DNA of 64,000 nt. Origin: Nitrospira defluvii (GTDB lineage: Bacteria; Nitrospirota; Nitrospiria; Nitrospirales; Nitrospiraceae). The stretch lies in NCBI GenBank assembly GCA_011525625.1, contig WYAX01000029.1, positions 225,118 through 289,117 of the forward strand. The letters are read 5' to 3'. Under the pieces are notes generated by a model. The model did no database searches and was not told the origin of the DNA. It was given only the letters and a program-made list of their open reading frames with translations. Both the position numbers and the translations under genes were made by a program. Positions 46,601 to 53,720 of this stretch are shown piece by piece. Every line of letters begins with the position of its first letter. The first letter of the stretch is position 1.

Positions 46601-47023
46601 CCTGCCAGTGAATGGGCGACATTCTGGAAGGGAAAATTCAATCGCCTATGGAATATGATGCATCACACGGAAGCCGCCGAGCATCAAGACGAATTTCTCT
46701 ACAAGGATCAGGTGACCTACGCGACCTTCCATGCCGTGGCCCGATATGAGTTGAAGCCGTTCCGCGGGCAGGTGTTGAACGTCATTGCCTCCAAGCATCC
46801 GCTCACGAACTCCAGCGACGACACGCGCTTGGTCTTCGGTGAGTGGGCCATGGGTACCAGCCGGACCATCTATTTGCCGGCTGAAGATTCCGGTCGGTTG
46901 TTTGTCGCTCCGCAGGTGCAGGAGTTGGCGCAGCATCTCACTGCGTTCTGGCAAGAGGCCGGCGCTGCGATACGGGAACATCCGGACGGGCAGGGAGACG
47001 GACCGGCTTCGAAAGCCGCCTAG
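37661..47023 (+). CDS. Lipopeptide synthetase: FAAL-ACP-C-A-T-C-A-T-TE
   Basis: The 3120-residue protein starts with GTG. Domains: fatty acyl-AMP ligase (about 1-590; YTSGSTAAPKGV near 172), ACP with phosphopantetheine Ser641 (VGLDSL), C1 (HHIVVDG 829-835), A1 (core YTSGSTGHPKG 1321), T1 Ser1728 (LGGHSLL), C2 (HHIISDQ 1923-1929), A2 (FTSGSTGQPKG 2398), T2 Ser2786 (LGGYSLL) and TE from about 2815. The A2 ten-residue code reads DILQLGVIWK, the glycine signature with one change. A1 reads DTEDIGTVAK; its acidic E and D suggest a cationic amino acid. There is no epimerase. The TE motif is GTCTG with Cys2916 where Ser is usual; C2 has Gln where HHxxxDG has Gly. The predicted product is a fatty acyl-(basic residue)-Gly peptide. 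Exporter and PPTase genes follow at once. Confidence 0.92.
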   Translation: MVRHPPVINPPGDTLCDVLRWRAEHQPDQTAYMFLRDGGSSEAVLTYRDLDMRARAIAGYLQSRMAPGERLLLVFPPGLEFVQSFWGALYAGVIAVPVPPPDAFRVKSGASRVQGILQDAGAVGAFTTSTISQTLQLQNQLSSLGQWLSIEDTALASASDWRPTHLSPAAVAYLQYTSGSTAAPKGVMVSHGNMTAQSRCITEAGSYDAGSVTLSWMPHFHDYGLVKGIIQPASIGRPSYLMSPLTFLKRPVRWLEAIQHYGVTHSGAPNFAYRRCVDAIAPEDRAELDLSGWQVASCGAEPIAPDTIERFLEAFGPAGFRREAFYPAYGMAEYTLLISLKRQGVSPTIQALDAAALEEGVVAGPASGPWPVRRVVGCGLPVGDTRVVIAHHETLSRCAAHQVGEIWLAGASTTQGYWNNPEETARTFGATLRDTGEGPFLRTGDLGFVKDGEVFVTGRVKDLLIVRGRNHYPQDLERTVESCHAGFRVGGTAAFSVEDAGEEAVVVVQELERQAVPPPIEELASAIRLALSEQHDLHVSAVVFIKAGSLPKTSSGKVQRRACREQYLADRLAVIGQSRVPLPSVVPLARTGEPADLRTLPPDARRQKIAQEVQRIIAGRLGRSEEAIQADQPIHRVGLDSLMAADVLHRVEELFHVAFSLSALLGGATINDLAATIERKWGAGEPPRMGVSSMGADAETSRSLSENQAALWFLSRLAPDSAAANVSVLLHVPVTVDPPTVRQALNRLAARHAMLRTTFEMEADIPVQRVHDQLPPGWMLVESATWDWSRLRQAAMTAAAMPFDLEQGPLWNARFFQGATQHWLLLVAHHIVVDGWSMLQLVEELKSDCASAGQLASETSEAVTGAPVPYGQFVEWHRALLAGDEGRRLSQFWKVQLSGELPSYDMLYDRPEQTLEPGHYAWHAFHLERPLVERLTALAHEEGTTLYVLCLAALQVLLYRYTDHEDTMVVTPVFGRSLARFARTIGDFVNMLVLRDRLRSDCTGRELLTRTKQRLLDALAHQDYPYGRVVSDVRPTGQGHRAPLAQVLFVLQPFTLLAELDGRQHALPHAASDVRQPAWASYVIPQQSGQFDLCVEMAESEQGMSGYFEYKDALFTPDRIARMQEHFVRLLEAMVGDPGRTIGSLPLMSEAERRHTLLAWGQSSGGIEPVECLHRLIERQSQRTPDGIALEQDGQLVTYRDLESRANRLAHYLRRRGVEPGIVVGLCLERSINLIVGMLGILKSGGAYLPLDADYPTERLEYMLRDSEVRVLVTQQDQLARLPATNPHTVCLDSEWEQIARFPDTPIPGTDAIENVAYVIYTSGSTGHPKGVMVEHRSIVNYVQGITGIVGLMPDDRVLQFASMSFDTAAEEIFPCLAIGATLVLRTAMMVDSVSGFLARCREWNLTVLDLPTAYWHEVVARMELEQLPFPESVKTVIIGGERVLPQLVHRWSRQVGTSVRLINTYGPTETTVAATWADLTGANTNGEVIGDLPIGRPIPHASVYVLDRQQQPVPVGVPGELYIGGLGVARGYRGRPDLTAVKFDSDPFSSRPEARLYRTGDLVRWRADGQLEFRGRVDRQVKIRGFRVELEEIEAVLNRHPDLERAVVEVREDQPGDKRIVAFMVPRPTNRLGLGQLREQLRAQLPAHMIPSTFIELEALPLTVNGKVDRRALLVAADSRASKVDLTSTYLAPRTPLEQVLADIWGEILHLKDVGVHDNFFELGGHSLLATQLVSRVQALFRITVPLRQVFERPTIATLAEVVKDSQQGQSAIQNTKGYEITKTGRGVPLRLSFAQERMWFLYRLSPEAAAYNIPASVRLHGPLNKAALRWAVGELVRRHESLRTTFAQVDGQPRQMIHDSLEPLWAEEDVRRLPADMREPQAFEAATAEARRPFDLERGPLLRILLIQVGDEDHVLVVSTHHIISDQWSYGVIARELVGSYNAFCGRKPFAPPPDLAIQYADFAQWQRGWLTGSVLAEQLAHWKSKLTDLPVMALPADRPRPPVHSFKGDHVSIDLSWSLVNRLKQLSVREGVTLYMVFLAGFFSLLHRLTQQRDLVIGTPIANRNRLEIEDLIGTFVNTLVLRTEVTGEVTFRELLRQVRDVTLDAYAHQDVPFEKLVEELRPDRSQGGLPLVQVLFNFANTPFARTEFQHLSWTPYEVSRGAAQLDVGLSIDPLASRKAYLEFNTDLFDRSSAERWISQYRQLMETVADHPDATLGRISMLTTEEQHRMLREWNATDRPFDEAVCFPHLFESQVARTPDAIAMVFEGVEWSYAELNRRANQLAHHLRDCGVGPDVVVPVLLERSPELLITLLAVMKAGGAYLPLVPGLPVRRLAAMIETSHAAVVVTDSTLLAGLPQHQLPVVCLDREAETIARCGEGNPCPVAGPEHLVYVLFTSGSTGQPKGVEIEHRALVNFLHAMHQEPGVNARDVVMALTPLSFDIAGLELYLPLLAGARIILATRQQAMDGAWLQRELDQGTVTVMQATPATWRMVLQSGWKGGRGVTVLCGGEALPRELAQELLARAGSVWNVYGPTETTIWSTLERVRTADRVIALGKPIANTQVYVLDVNREPVPVGTPGELYIGGMGLARGYRRAPQLTAERFVASPFRAGERLYRTGDQVKWMPDGRLEYIGRIDYQVKLRGFRIELGEIESVLADDPTVKQAVVIVREDVPGDKRLVAYVLPRAGTTCDPQALRKAVRDVVPDYMVPAAIVPMTDFPLTPNGKVDRHALPAPTLEPEHASAPAIEPRNRLELQLVAIWEQVLGITPIGVRDNFFALGGYSLLALRMFSAIEQTFGKRLPMAVLFQAPTIEQLADVLADEGCTVRWRSLVAIQPEGRKTPFFAVPGVGGNVLVFARLAKLLGEDQPFYGLQARGLDGKEKPFMRVEDMAAHFIAEIRTVQPRGPYLIGGTCTGGLAAYEIAQQLTAQGETVILTVMESWHPRSYVRHWSRPPYLFWPLLFVWIKVTTYLRLMRQLPASEWATFWKGKFNRLWNMMHHTEAAEHQDEFLYKDQVTYATFHAVARYELKPFRGQVLNVIASKHPLTNSSDDTRLVFGEWAMGTSRTIYLPAEDSGRLFVAPQVQELAQHLTAFWQEAGAAIREHPDGQGDGPASKAA

Positions 47024-47040
47024 CAGACGGCGGGTTCACC

Positions 47041-48738
47041 ATGATGAAACTCTACCGATTCCTCCTCTTCCTGTTGCGTGACGCCAGGACCATGATGGTG
47101 CTGATGGTGTTGACCGGCCTGTTGGCGGGCCTGTCCAGCGTAGGCCTGCTTGCGGTCATCAACAAGTTGATCAATGGGGCGGGGACGACCGCCGACGGGT
47201 TTGCGGTTGCCTTCATCGGATTGGCGTTGTTGAAAGTCAGTTCGAACTATCTCTCGCAACTGCTGCTCGTCACCTTCGCGCAGAAAACGATTCTGAGGCT
47301 GGGAATGGACCTGTGCTGGAAGGTGGTCCGCGCGCCCTACCGTACATTGGAGCGTCGGGGACCGCACGAGATTCTCGCGACCCTGACGGATGACACGAAC
47401 GCCATGGCTTGGGCGGTCAATGGATTGCCCGGCTTGGCGATCAATGTGGCCATTCTCGCCGGCTGCTCACTCTATCTGGCATGGCTGTCCTGGCAGGCGT
47501 TTCTTGGCGTCGTGGTCCTTGCCGTGTTGGGGCTGCTGGGTTATCGCCGACTGTATCAGCGGGTGCTGCAGTCGTCGCTGGCGGTTCGCGAGTCGAAGGG
47601 CGTGCTGTTCGAACATTTCCGCAGCTTGACGGAGGGGATGAAGGAACTGATGTTGCATCGCGGCCGTCGCGACACGTTTGTCGAGCAGGACATTCGACAG
47701 GCTGCCGAATCCCTACGGCGCCACAATTTGATCACCACGAAGCACTACCTGACCACGGATTCCTGGACCCAAGTCCTCTTTTATGGGTTGATCGGGGTCA
47801 TTCTACTGCTGTTCCCACGTCTGTTGTCCCTGTCCGGTGAATCACTGACGGGTTACGCTTTTGCCATGTTGTATATGATCGGTCCGATGTGGGGCCTGCT
47901 GGGTATGGTGCCGACGCTGAGCCGCGGCCAGGTCGCGCTAGAAAAAATTGAATCGTTGGGGCTGGCCCTCGAAGAGGGGAGTCGGGAAGGCGGGGCGGAG
48001 CGGCCGGTGGCGCAGGGGAGTCATTGCGTGGAATTCTCCCAGGCGCTATTTGCCTACGAATCGAGAGGGGAGGATGAACGCCCCTTCAACCTGGGCCCAT
48101 TGGAGCTGTCGATTCGTTCAGGGGAGCTGGTCTTCATTATCGGAGGAAACGGCAGCGGCAAGTCCACGTTCGTCAAACTGCTCACGGGCCTGTATTTGCC
48201 GCAACAGGGCCGGGTCACGCTGAACGGAGAAGCCATTGTGCCGGCCACGCAGGATTGGTATCGGCAGCATTTTGCGGCGGTGTTTTCGGATTTTTATCTC
48301 TTCAAGAAGTTGCTGGGGCTTGATCCCTCCCTTGTCGCCAGCCAGGCAGACGGGTGGTTGAAGACTCTGCGCATCAATCACAAGGTCACCATTCAGGACG
48401 GGGAATATTCCACGATCAACCTCTCGCAGGGGCAGCGGAAACGCCTGGCGCTCGTCACCGCGATGTTGGAGGACCGGCCGTTTTATGTGTTCGACGAATG
48501 GGCGGCCGATCAAGATCCGCAATATAAGGACGTGTTTTACGGCGAGTTGCTGCCGGAACTGCGGGCGCGGGGGAAGGGTGTGATCGTCGTGACGCACGAT
48601 GATCGGTATTTTCATGTGGGCGACCGCGTGTTAAAACTGGATGACGGACGGATCGTGGAAACCTCACCCGGTACTGCTTTTTCTGCCGGGTTTCGTGCCG
48701 CTCCCGTTTTGAAACCGGTCGCGCGGTCGTCGGGGTAG
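47041..48738 (+). CDS. Cyclic-peptide/siderophore-type ABC exporter (PvdE/SyrD family)
   Basis: One 565-residue polypeptide joins six membrane segments (about residues 1-300) to an ATPase: Walker A GGNGSGKS (residues 368-375), signature NLSQGQRKRLALV and Walker B FYVFDEWAADQDP. The FDEWAADQDP form is typical of PvdE/SyrD-type exporters of nonribosomal peptides, which act as homodimers that move products or precursors to the periplasm. It starts 17 bp after the NRPS stop, so it is in the same operon and very likely exports the lipopeptide. Confidence 0.93.
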   Translation: MMKLYRFLLFLLRDARTMMVLMVLTGLLAGLSSVGLLAVINKLINGAGTTADGFAVAFIGLALLKVSSNYLSQLLLVTFAQKTILRLGMDLCWKVVRAPYRTLERRGPHEILATLTDDTNAMAWAVNGLPGLAINVAILAGCSLYLAWLSWQAFLGVVVLAVLGLLGYRRLYQRVLQSSLAVRESKGVLFEHFRSLTEGMKELMLHRGRRDTFVEQDIRQAAESLRRHNLITTKHYLTTDSWTQVLFYGLIGVILLLFPRLLSLSGESLTGYAFAMLYMIGPMWGLLGMVPTLSRGQVALEKIESLGLALEEGSREGGAERPVAQGSHCVEFSQALFAYESRGEDERPFNLGPLELSIRSGELVFIIGGNGSGKSTFVKLLTGLYLPQQGRVTLNGEAIVPATQDWYRQHFAAVFSDFYLFKKLLGLDPSLVASQADGWLKTLRINHKVTIQDGEYSTINLSQGQRKRLALVTAMLEDRPFYVFDEWAADQDPQYKDVFYGELLPELRARGKGVIVVTHDDRYFHVGDRVLKLDDGRIVETSPGTAFSAGFRAAPVLKPVARSSG

Positions 48739-48766
48739 TGCGTGCGATATGGATCCTGCTGATTGA

Positions 48767-49534
48767 ATGATGTCGCGTTCTTCGAATCCCCCCTCCGTCT
48801 CCACGACGTTTCCCTCCCTCGGACCTTCGGACGTCCACGTCTGGTTCTGCGATCTCCCGCGGTATGCCGAAGATCAGCATGCCCTCGCTGCGTTGTTGTC
48901 CGGCGACGAGCAGACGCGTGCGGCCCGGTTCGCCTTCGATCGAGATCGTCAACGCTATATCCTTTCCCATGCGTTGTTGCGCCTGCTGCTCTCCCGCTAC
49001 ACACACACGATGGCCGCGCAGATTCGATTTTCAACCGGCCGGCATGGAAAACCTGCGATCAGTGGGACGAGCGCGGCGACTGAGGACATCCAGTTCAGTC
49101 TGTCTCACTCCGGACCCTATGCGTTGGTGGCGGTGGCAAAAGGTCGGGCGTTGGGGGCGGACGTGGAGGTCTTGAAGGCGGATGCCGACGCACTCAAACT
49201 GGCACAGCGGTTCTTTGCGCCCGGCGAATCAGCGCTCATCACGACGTGTGAGGGCGAGGCCAGGCGGCACATGTTTTATCGGTTCTGGACGGCGAAGGAA
49301 GCCTATCTGAAAGGCAAAGGCGTAGGGCTCTCGCTCGGACTGGATCGGTTTGAAGTGTTGTTCGAAGGGGACTCCTCGCTCGCCCGGATACGGTGGACGG
49401 ACTCCGGGGCGTTCGACCCGGGCTGGCACATTCGGTCGCTGTCGTTGCTCGATCACCTGGCGGGAGCGGTTGCCGTGCAGGGCGAGGCGTGGGACCTGCA
49501 TCAACTCGAGTCAACGGCGTATTCTCTGTACTGA
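48767..49534 (+). CDS. 4'-phosphopantetheinyl transferase (Sfp type)
   Basis: The 255-residue protein has the Sfp signatures GADVEVL (Mg2+-binding D and E) and FYRFWTAKEAYLKGKG, and starts at one of two adjacent ATGs (48767/48770). It would convert the ACP and both T domains of the synthetase to holo form. It lies 28 bp after the ABC exporter, in the same operon, and converges on tadA with only 1 bp between the stops. Its presence makes the cluster largely self-sufficient. Confidence 0.94.
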   Translation: MMSRSSNPPSVSTTFPSLGPSDVHVWFCDLPRYAEDQHALAALLSGDEQTRAARFAFDRDRQRYILSHALLRLLLSRYTHTMAAQIRFSTGRHGKPAISGTSAATEDIQFSLSHSGPYALVAVAKGRALGADVEVLKADADALKLAQRFFAPGESALITTCEGEARRHMFYRFWTAKEAYLKGKGVGLSLGLDRFEVLFEGDSSLARIRWTDSGAFDPGWHIRSLSLLDHLAGAVAVQGEAWDLHQLESTAYSLY

Positions 49535-49535
49535 T

Positions 49536-50051
49536 CTAACCCGACTGCCTCTGTGCTGCGTTTTTCCTCAGGGCTCGAAAAAAATCCTGCAAGAGGGACT
49601 GGCTCTCTTCCGCGTAGACCCCTCCCACGACGTCTACGCGATGGTTCAGCCTGGGTTCCGGCGGAATGTCCATGATGGATCCGCAGGCACCGGCTTTCGG
49701 ATCGAGGGCGCCGAAGACGAGGCGCGGGATGCGGGCCAGCACGATCGCTCCGATGCACATCGTGCACGGTTCTAAGGTGACATACAGCGTGCTTTCAGTC
49801 AGGCGCCAGCTCTTCGTCTGCTTGGCTGCTTCCCGGATCACGAGCAGCTCCGCATGCGCGGTGGGGTCCTGTTCGGTTTCCCGTAGATTATGAGCGCCGG
49901 CGATAACGAGGCCCTCGCGGACGAGCAGGGCGGCGATCGGTACTTCACCGATGAGAGGCGCCTCCCGGGCAAGGGCCAGGGCTTGCTGCATGAACCGTCT
50001 ATCGAGATCGTCGTGCAGGGGCATGGCGTGGTCGAGGTCGGTCGGTGGCAT
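49536..50051 (-). CDS. tadA: tRNA-specific adenosine deaminase
   Basis: The 171-residue zinc deaminase has His66-Ala-Glu68 and PCTMC (Cys96, Cys99), the zinc ligands and proton shuttle. It deaminates A34 to inosine in tRNA-Arg(ACG). MPLHDDLDRRF at 50024 is an equally possible start; neither ATG has a good ribosome binding site. Confidence 0.93.
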   Translation of the reverse strand: MPPTDLDHAMPLHDDLDRRFMQQALALAREAPLIGEVPIAALLVREGLVIAGAHNLRETEQDPTAHAELLVIREAAKQTKSWRLTESTLYVTLEPCTMCIGAIVLARIPRLVFGALDPKAGACGSIMDIPPEPRLNHRVDVVGGVYAEESQSLLQDFFRALRKNAAQRQSG

Positions 50052-50141
50052 GAGGCGTCGTCAATCGGGCGATTCCATGATGCTAGCACGTTCGTGGGGA
50101 GAACCGCAGCGGGAGGTTCGTCGAGGGACGTTGGTTGAAGG

Positions 50142-51158
50142 CTAGACCTGGCCGATGAGGTAGATGGCACCTGTCGGTTCCGGGCGTCCGCCGTCCGGTT
50201 CCACCGTCACCGCGAACTTCTTCATTCTCGGAAAGTCGCCCATGTTCTTCATCAACAGGCGGGCCTTCTGGCCTGCGTCCAATGCAAACACGCCGGCGCT
50301 GACCGGTTTGTCGTCGATCGCCCAGAGCTGATAGACCTTTCCGCTCGGAAGTGCGGGCAGGTTGAAGGCATAGAGCCAGGCTTTCTTGGTTGCCGGATCG
50401 AACAGCAGAAAGGCGCCTGCCGACTTCGCTATCTCAGAGCCGGAGAGGGAGACGAGTCTGGACGCAGGATTTTTGAACAGGCCGGCAAACTCTTCACCCT
50501 GACGGGCGAGTCGCTGCAACGAACTGTCGTGCTGCGTCAGCTGGGCATGGGCGTCGTCCAGCTCAGCCTCCCGTTGCAACAACTGATCTCGCAGTTCGGC
50601 CACCTCTGTCGTGCGCTGTTCCAGTGCAGACGTCAGGGAGCCGAGCGTGTGCTCACGTTGCTGCAGCTCCGTTTGTAACGCCGCCACACGCGCGGATCCC
50701 TGTTGCACCGCCGCCTGTAGTTGTTGGATTTCACCGGAACGTTGCGCCGTCTGCGTAGAGGTCAGCCAGGCGACATAGCCGCCTCCGACGATCAGCGCCA
50801 GGAGAGCGAAGCCCATGGCGAACCGGAAGGGCAGTGATCGGGCGGGCGTGATTGGAGGAAACAGATGGTTCATCCACTCGCCCGGTTCCAGGCTGGATCG
50901 CGGGCCTGGCTGCTCCGGTTCGGCCAGGCTCGTGGTCGACGCCGGCGCCATCATGATTTTGGCTTTCAGCGTATTGGGGGGCGTTGCGGGAGTCAGTCCG
51001 AACGGCAACAGCGATGCGACGGTCTGATAGTCCTTCAAGGCGGCATGGCAAGCCGTGCATCCGGACAGCAGATGCGCTTCGATAGTTTGCCGCTCCGAAC
51101 GCTCCAGGGCGCCGATGGCATACAGGGGAACGGCTTCTTCCAATTCCTCGTGAGTCAT
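50142..51158 (-). CDS. RskA-type membrane anti-sigma factor
   Basis: The N-terminal zinc-containing anti-sigma part has HLLSGCTACHAAL (H..C..C). A linker follows, then one membrane segment (FAMGFALLALIVGGGYVAWL), a long periplasmic coiled coil (about residues 145-230) and the RskA C-terminal domain (FNLPALPSGKVYQLWAIDDK, GVFALDAGQ, VTVEPDGGRPEPTG). It should hold the sigma factor at the membrane until regulated proteolysis releases it. Its ATG overlaps the sigma stop (51155-51158), so the two are coupled. The coiled coil is longer than in most RskA proteins. Confidence 0.88.
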   Translation of the reverse strand: MTHEELEEAVPLYAIGALERSERQTIEAHLLSGCTACHAALKDYQTVASLLPFGLTPATPPNTLKAKIMMAPASTTSLAEPEQPGPRSSLEPGEWMNHLFPPITPARSLPFRFAMGFALLALIVGGGYVAWLTSTQTAQRSGEIQQLQAAVQQGSARVAALQTELQQREHTLGSLTSALEQRTTEVAELRDQLLQREAELDDAHAQLTQHDSSLQRLARQGEEFAGLFKNPASRLVSLSGSEIAKSAGAFLLFDPATKKAWLYAFNLPALPSGKVYQLWAIDDKPVSAGVFALDAGQKARLLMKNMGDFPRMKKFAVTVEPDGGRPEPTGAIYLIGQV

Positions 51159-51757
51159 GACTGGTGCCCTTGCGGTAAGGTCTCCTGCAAGGAGGCGCGG
51201 AGCTTGATCATGGCCAGTTTGATTCTGGTTTTCACGGTTCCCAACGGCTGATTCAACTTGGCGGCGATCTCCGTATGGGTCAATCCCTGGTAAAACGCCA
51301 TTTCAATGGCTTGCTGTTGCGGGAGCGGCAGGTCGAGAATCGCCTTCGCCATGAGCTGCCGGATTTCGGTATCCTCACGGGCTTCGTACGGGCTTGGGCT
51401 GACCTCGGGGGTGACGGACGCCAGCGGGTGCTCCAAGGAGTCGGCCACGATAGGTTGTCCGCGCGACGCGCGCGCGCGTAGCCGATCGATCGCGCGACTG
51501 CGCGTCAGGGTCACCAGCCAGGCGATCGGACTGCCACGGCCCACATCGTACTTGGCGACTTTTCGCCAGACCTCGAGGTACACGTCCTGCAGCAACTCCG
51601 CCGCCTCGTCGCGATTGTTGAGAATGCGAGAGGCCAGGGTGAACAACAGCGTGCTCGATTGGTCGTAGAGTTGGCCGAATGCCTCTTGATCACCCCTGGC
51701 CACGCGGGCCAAGAGTTTAGGATCGATCGATGATGCGGCGTGTCGTGGAGCGTCCAT
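51155..51757 (-). CDS. ECF RNA polymerase sigma factor (SigK-like)
   Basis: The 200-residue sigma70-family protein has region 2 (FGQLYDQSSTLLFTLASRIL, then EAAELLQDVYLEVWRKV and WLVTLTRSRAIDRLRAR) and region 4 (LPLPQQQAIEMAFYQGLTHT, then EIAAKLNQPLGTVKTRI). It lies just upstream of its cognate anti-sigma, a standard pair. Genes it controls cannot be named; a search for its own -35/-10 upstream gave only a general extended -10. Confidence 0.9.
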   Translation of the reverse strand: MDAPRHAASSIDPKLLARVARGDQEAFGQLYDQSSTLLFTLASRILNNRDEAAELLQDVYLEVWRKVAKYDVGRGSPIAWLVTLTRSRAIDRLRARASRGQPIVADSLEHPLASVTPEVSPSPYEAREDTEIRQLMAKAILDLPLPQQQAIEMAFYQGLTHTEIAAKLNQPLGTVKTRIKLAMIKLRASLQETLPQGHQS

Positions 51758-51806
51758 GCAGTCGGCCTAGATGCGTGCGGCTCTCCTCGGATTCTGAATA
51801 GGGCCC

Positions 51807-51815
51807 ACTATAACA
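51807..51815 (-). promoter_or_regulatory. Extended -10 promoter upstream of the sigma/anti-sigma operon
   Basis: TGTTATAGT (TATAGT 51812-51807) lies 50 bp before the sigma ATG; no good -35 is visible. Confidence 0.4.
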
Positions 51816-51881
51816 CTGTAGGTAAAAAACGACTAATCGGATGTCAGTTTGCGCAGGAAGCGGGAATGTGCGCGGCGGTGG

Positions 51882-52961
51882 TCATACGTAGCGGGCGAGA
51901 AACCGGGCGGCATCCTCCGGCCCGGAGAGCGGCGGGGGAGGGGCCGCCGGCTGTTGTGCCAGTGCCAGGCGCACGGCGGGCTCCCATGCGCCCCGGTCAA
52001 AATCCTCCCGCGACAGCTCGGCTCCGCGCCCATAACGATGGAGATAGTCCACCAACGACTGCTCGTCGGCGAAATTGTAGCGGCATACGTAGACGACAGG
52101 AATGCCGAGGGCGACGGATTCGACAATCGTGCCGTACCCGGGCTTGGTGAGGATAAGGTCCACCGATGCCAGGACCTGTTTGAACGGGAGGGCAAGCGCA
52201 GAGAGCGGGACGACTCGCGAAGATCCCTTCGGGACGGGGCCGTCAAAGATGAAGCGGCTGGCAGGCATGCGTTCCATTCGTTCGAACGGGAGCGTGTCGA
52301 GCGGAATCCCGCCGAACCCGACGAGGATGATCCGGTCGGCATCGTCCGCCCCGAGTGATCGACGGAGTGTCATACGCGCTGGAGTGCTTGGCTCAGCAAT
52401 GGGGCCGATGTCGTCCATGGCCCGAAATGCCGTCATCGCCAGGCCCGGTGTCACACGCAGGAATCGGTCGGCCTTGCCGTAGGCTTCGCGGATCTGTCGC
52501 AAGATCACGGCGTGGTTCGGGATCGCGGGATCGATGAACGGTTCGAGAACGAGATCCCAGGAGAGGGAAGAGAGGCCGATAGTCGGGATCCCGGCCGCGG
52601 CTCCGGCGGCGATTCCGAGGTGAGAAATATCCGAGAGGACCACAGCCGGATGTGCCTCGCGAATCACGGCGGCTTCCGTCTCGATCTTCTGATCCCACTC
52701 TGCATGAAATGCCCGGTGCGCCTCCCAGGTTCCAGGCACGTCGATGGCGAGGGGGCCGTGCTGAATGCAACCGATATCCTGCTGAGCAGGACTCATTTCC
52801 CAGGCCATTGTCAGGCGAGGTTCGAAGAAGGTGGACGGGAGCGAGGTCCGGAGGAGGGCCTTCAGGTGTGGGGCCCTCCGAGCCAAGGCGTTCAGGACCG
52901 GCACGACCTGCGCAGCGTGGCCATACCCGTGGCCTGAGATCGAGCACCAGATTAATGACAT
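51882..52961 (-). CDS. GT-B fold glycosyltransferase-like protein
   Basis: The start at 52961 (MSLIWCSISGHGYGHAAQVV) matches the GT-B first strand and SGHGYGH loop; a TTG at 53006 adds 15 residues. The C-terminal half has VDLILTKPGYGTIVESVALG, the donor-binding pattern shared with MurG and with the N-terminal part of arabinokinase-like proteins. No membrane segment. It may transfer a sugar to an envelope or small-molecule acceptor; the substrate cannot be read from sequence. It lies at the downstream end of a run of small minus-strand genes, separated by about 155 bp. Confidence 0.75.
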   Translation of the reverse strand: MSLIWCSISGHGYGHAAQVVPVLNALARRAPHLKALLRTSLPSTFFEPRLTMAWEMSPAQQDIGCIQHGPLAIDVPGTWEAHRAFHAEWDQKIETEAAVIREAHPAVVLSDISHLGIAAGAAAGIPTIGLSSLSWDLVLEPFIDPAIPNHAVILRQIREAYGKADRFLRVTPGLAMTAFRAMDDIGPIAEPSTPARMTLRRSLGADDADRIILVGFGGIPLDTLPFERMERMPASRFIFDGPVPKGSSRVVPLSALALPFKQVLASVDLILTKPGYGTIVESVALGIPVVYVCRYNFADEQSLVDYLHRYGRGAELSREDFDRGAWEPAVRLALAQQPAAPPPPLSGPEDAARFLARYV

Positions 52962-53117
52962 GGCGGGATGCCGAACACGTCCTTCAGTCTCGTTCTCGAC
53001 ACGCAATTGCCCTCAACATGCCTCTGCACCTACGTCTCCGGGGCTTCCTGGGTGGCGGCCATCGCCGGATGGTCCTGTTAAGCACCTCGAAGCTGTGCAG
53101 ATCAGCTGCATCCTGGT

Positions 53118-53318
53118 TCAGCTGTTCGAGTAGTCGGATTCCATCGGAGCGATATTGTACATAAGTTCCAAGTCGAACTCATCGATCAACTCGTTGACGG
53201 CGTCGCGGCCCATGTCGGAGCGCACTTCATTGATCACCAATTCGATGGCCATGGCCGCATGCTGGCCGTATTGGGTAATTGCGGATTCGATCCGTTGTCT
53301 GGCTACGTCGAGATCCAT
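53118..53318 (-). CDS. Small hypothetical acidic protein, 66 aa
   Basis: The ATG at 53318 (MDLDVARQRIESAITQYG) has GGAGGA upstream. The product is helical and acidic and ends PMESDYSNS. It lies 17 bp after a TPR gene, in the same apparent operon. No family recognised. Confidence 0.6.
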   Translation of the reverse strand: MDLDVARQRIESAITQYGQHAAMAIELVINEVRSDMGRDAVNELIDEFDLELMYNIAPMESDYSNS

Positions 53319-53335
53319 AGATCCTCCACCCTGGA

Positions 53336-53653
53336 TTATCCAAGCGTTCGCAGGAGTTGCTGCAGTTCCGGCACCAAGTCTACGCCGCCGTTGGATCGAC
53401 CGGAGACAGCGGCATCGATCCCGGCCTTTAAGACCGGTTTCGCTTCCTCCTTCTTTCCCAGTTTCACGAGCGCCCGCCCGAGGGCGAGGTGTGAAGCCAC
53501 GTGAGTGGGGTCCAATTGGGTGGCGACGGTGAGGTGCTCCGCCGCCTCCTCCAGGCTGCCGCCTTCCTGCAGTATTTTGTTTCCCAGACCATACCGGCCG
53601 AGGAATCCTTTCGGGTTCTTCTCTACCATTTGACGAAATGCACTGATATCCAT
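53336..53653 (-). CDS. Small TPR protein, 105 aa
   Basis: The ATG at 53653 follows AAGGAG. The helices (GRYGLGNKILQEGGSLEEAA then EHLTVATQLDPTHVASHLAL) form about two tetratricopeptide repeats. It is likely an adaptor; the partner is unknown. It lies 67 bp downstream of a larger TPR gene. Confidence 0.7.
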   Translation of the reverse strand: MDISAFRQMVEKNPKGFLGRYGLGNKILQEGGSLEEAAEHLTVATQLDPTHVASHLALGRALVKLGKKEEAKPVLKAGIDAAVSGRSNGGVDLVPELQQLLRTLG

Positions 53654-53720
53654 AGGGCTCCTTGTGATGCATGCATGACGAGAGTGAAGAGCGCGAAATT
53701 CTACCATCACCCCTGTCGGT

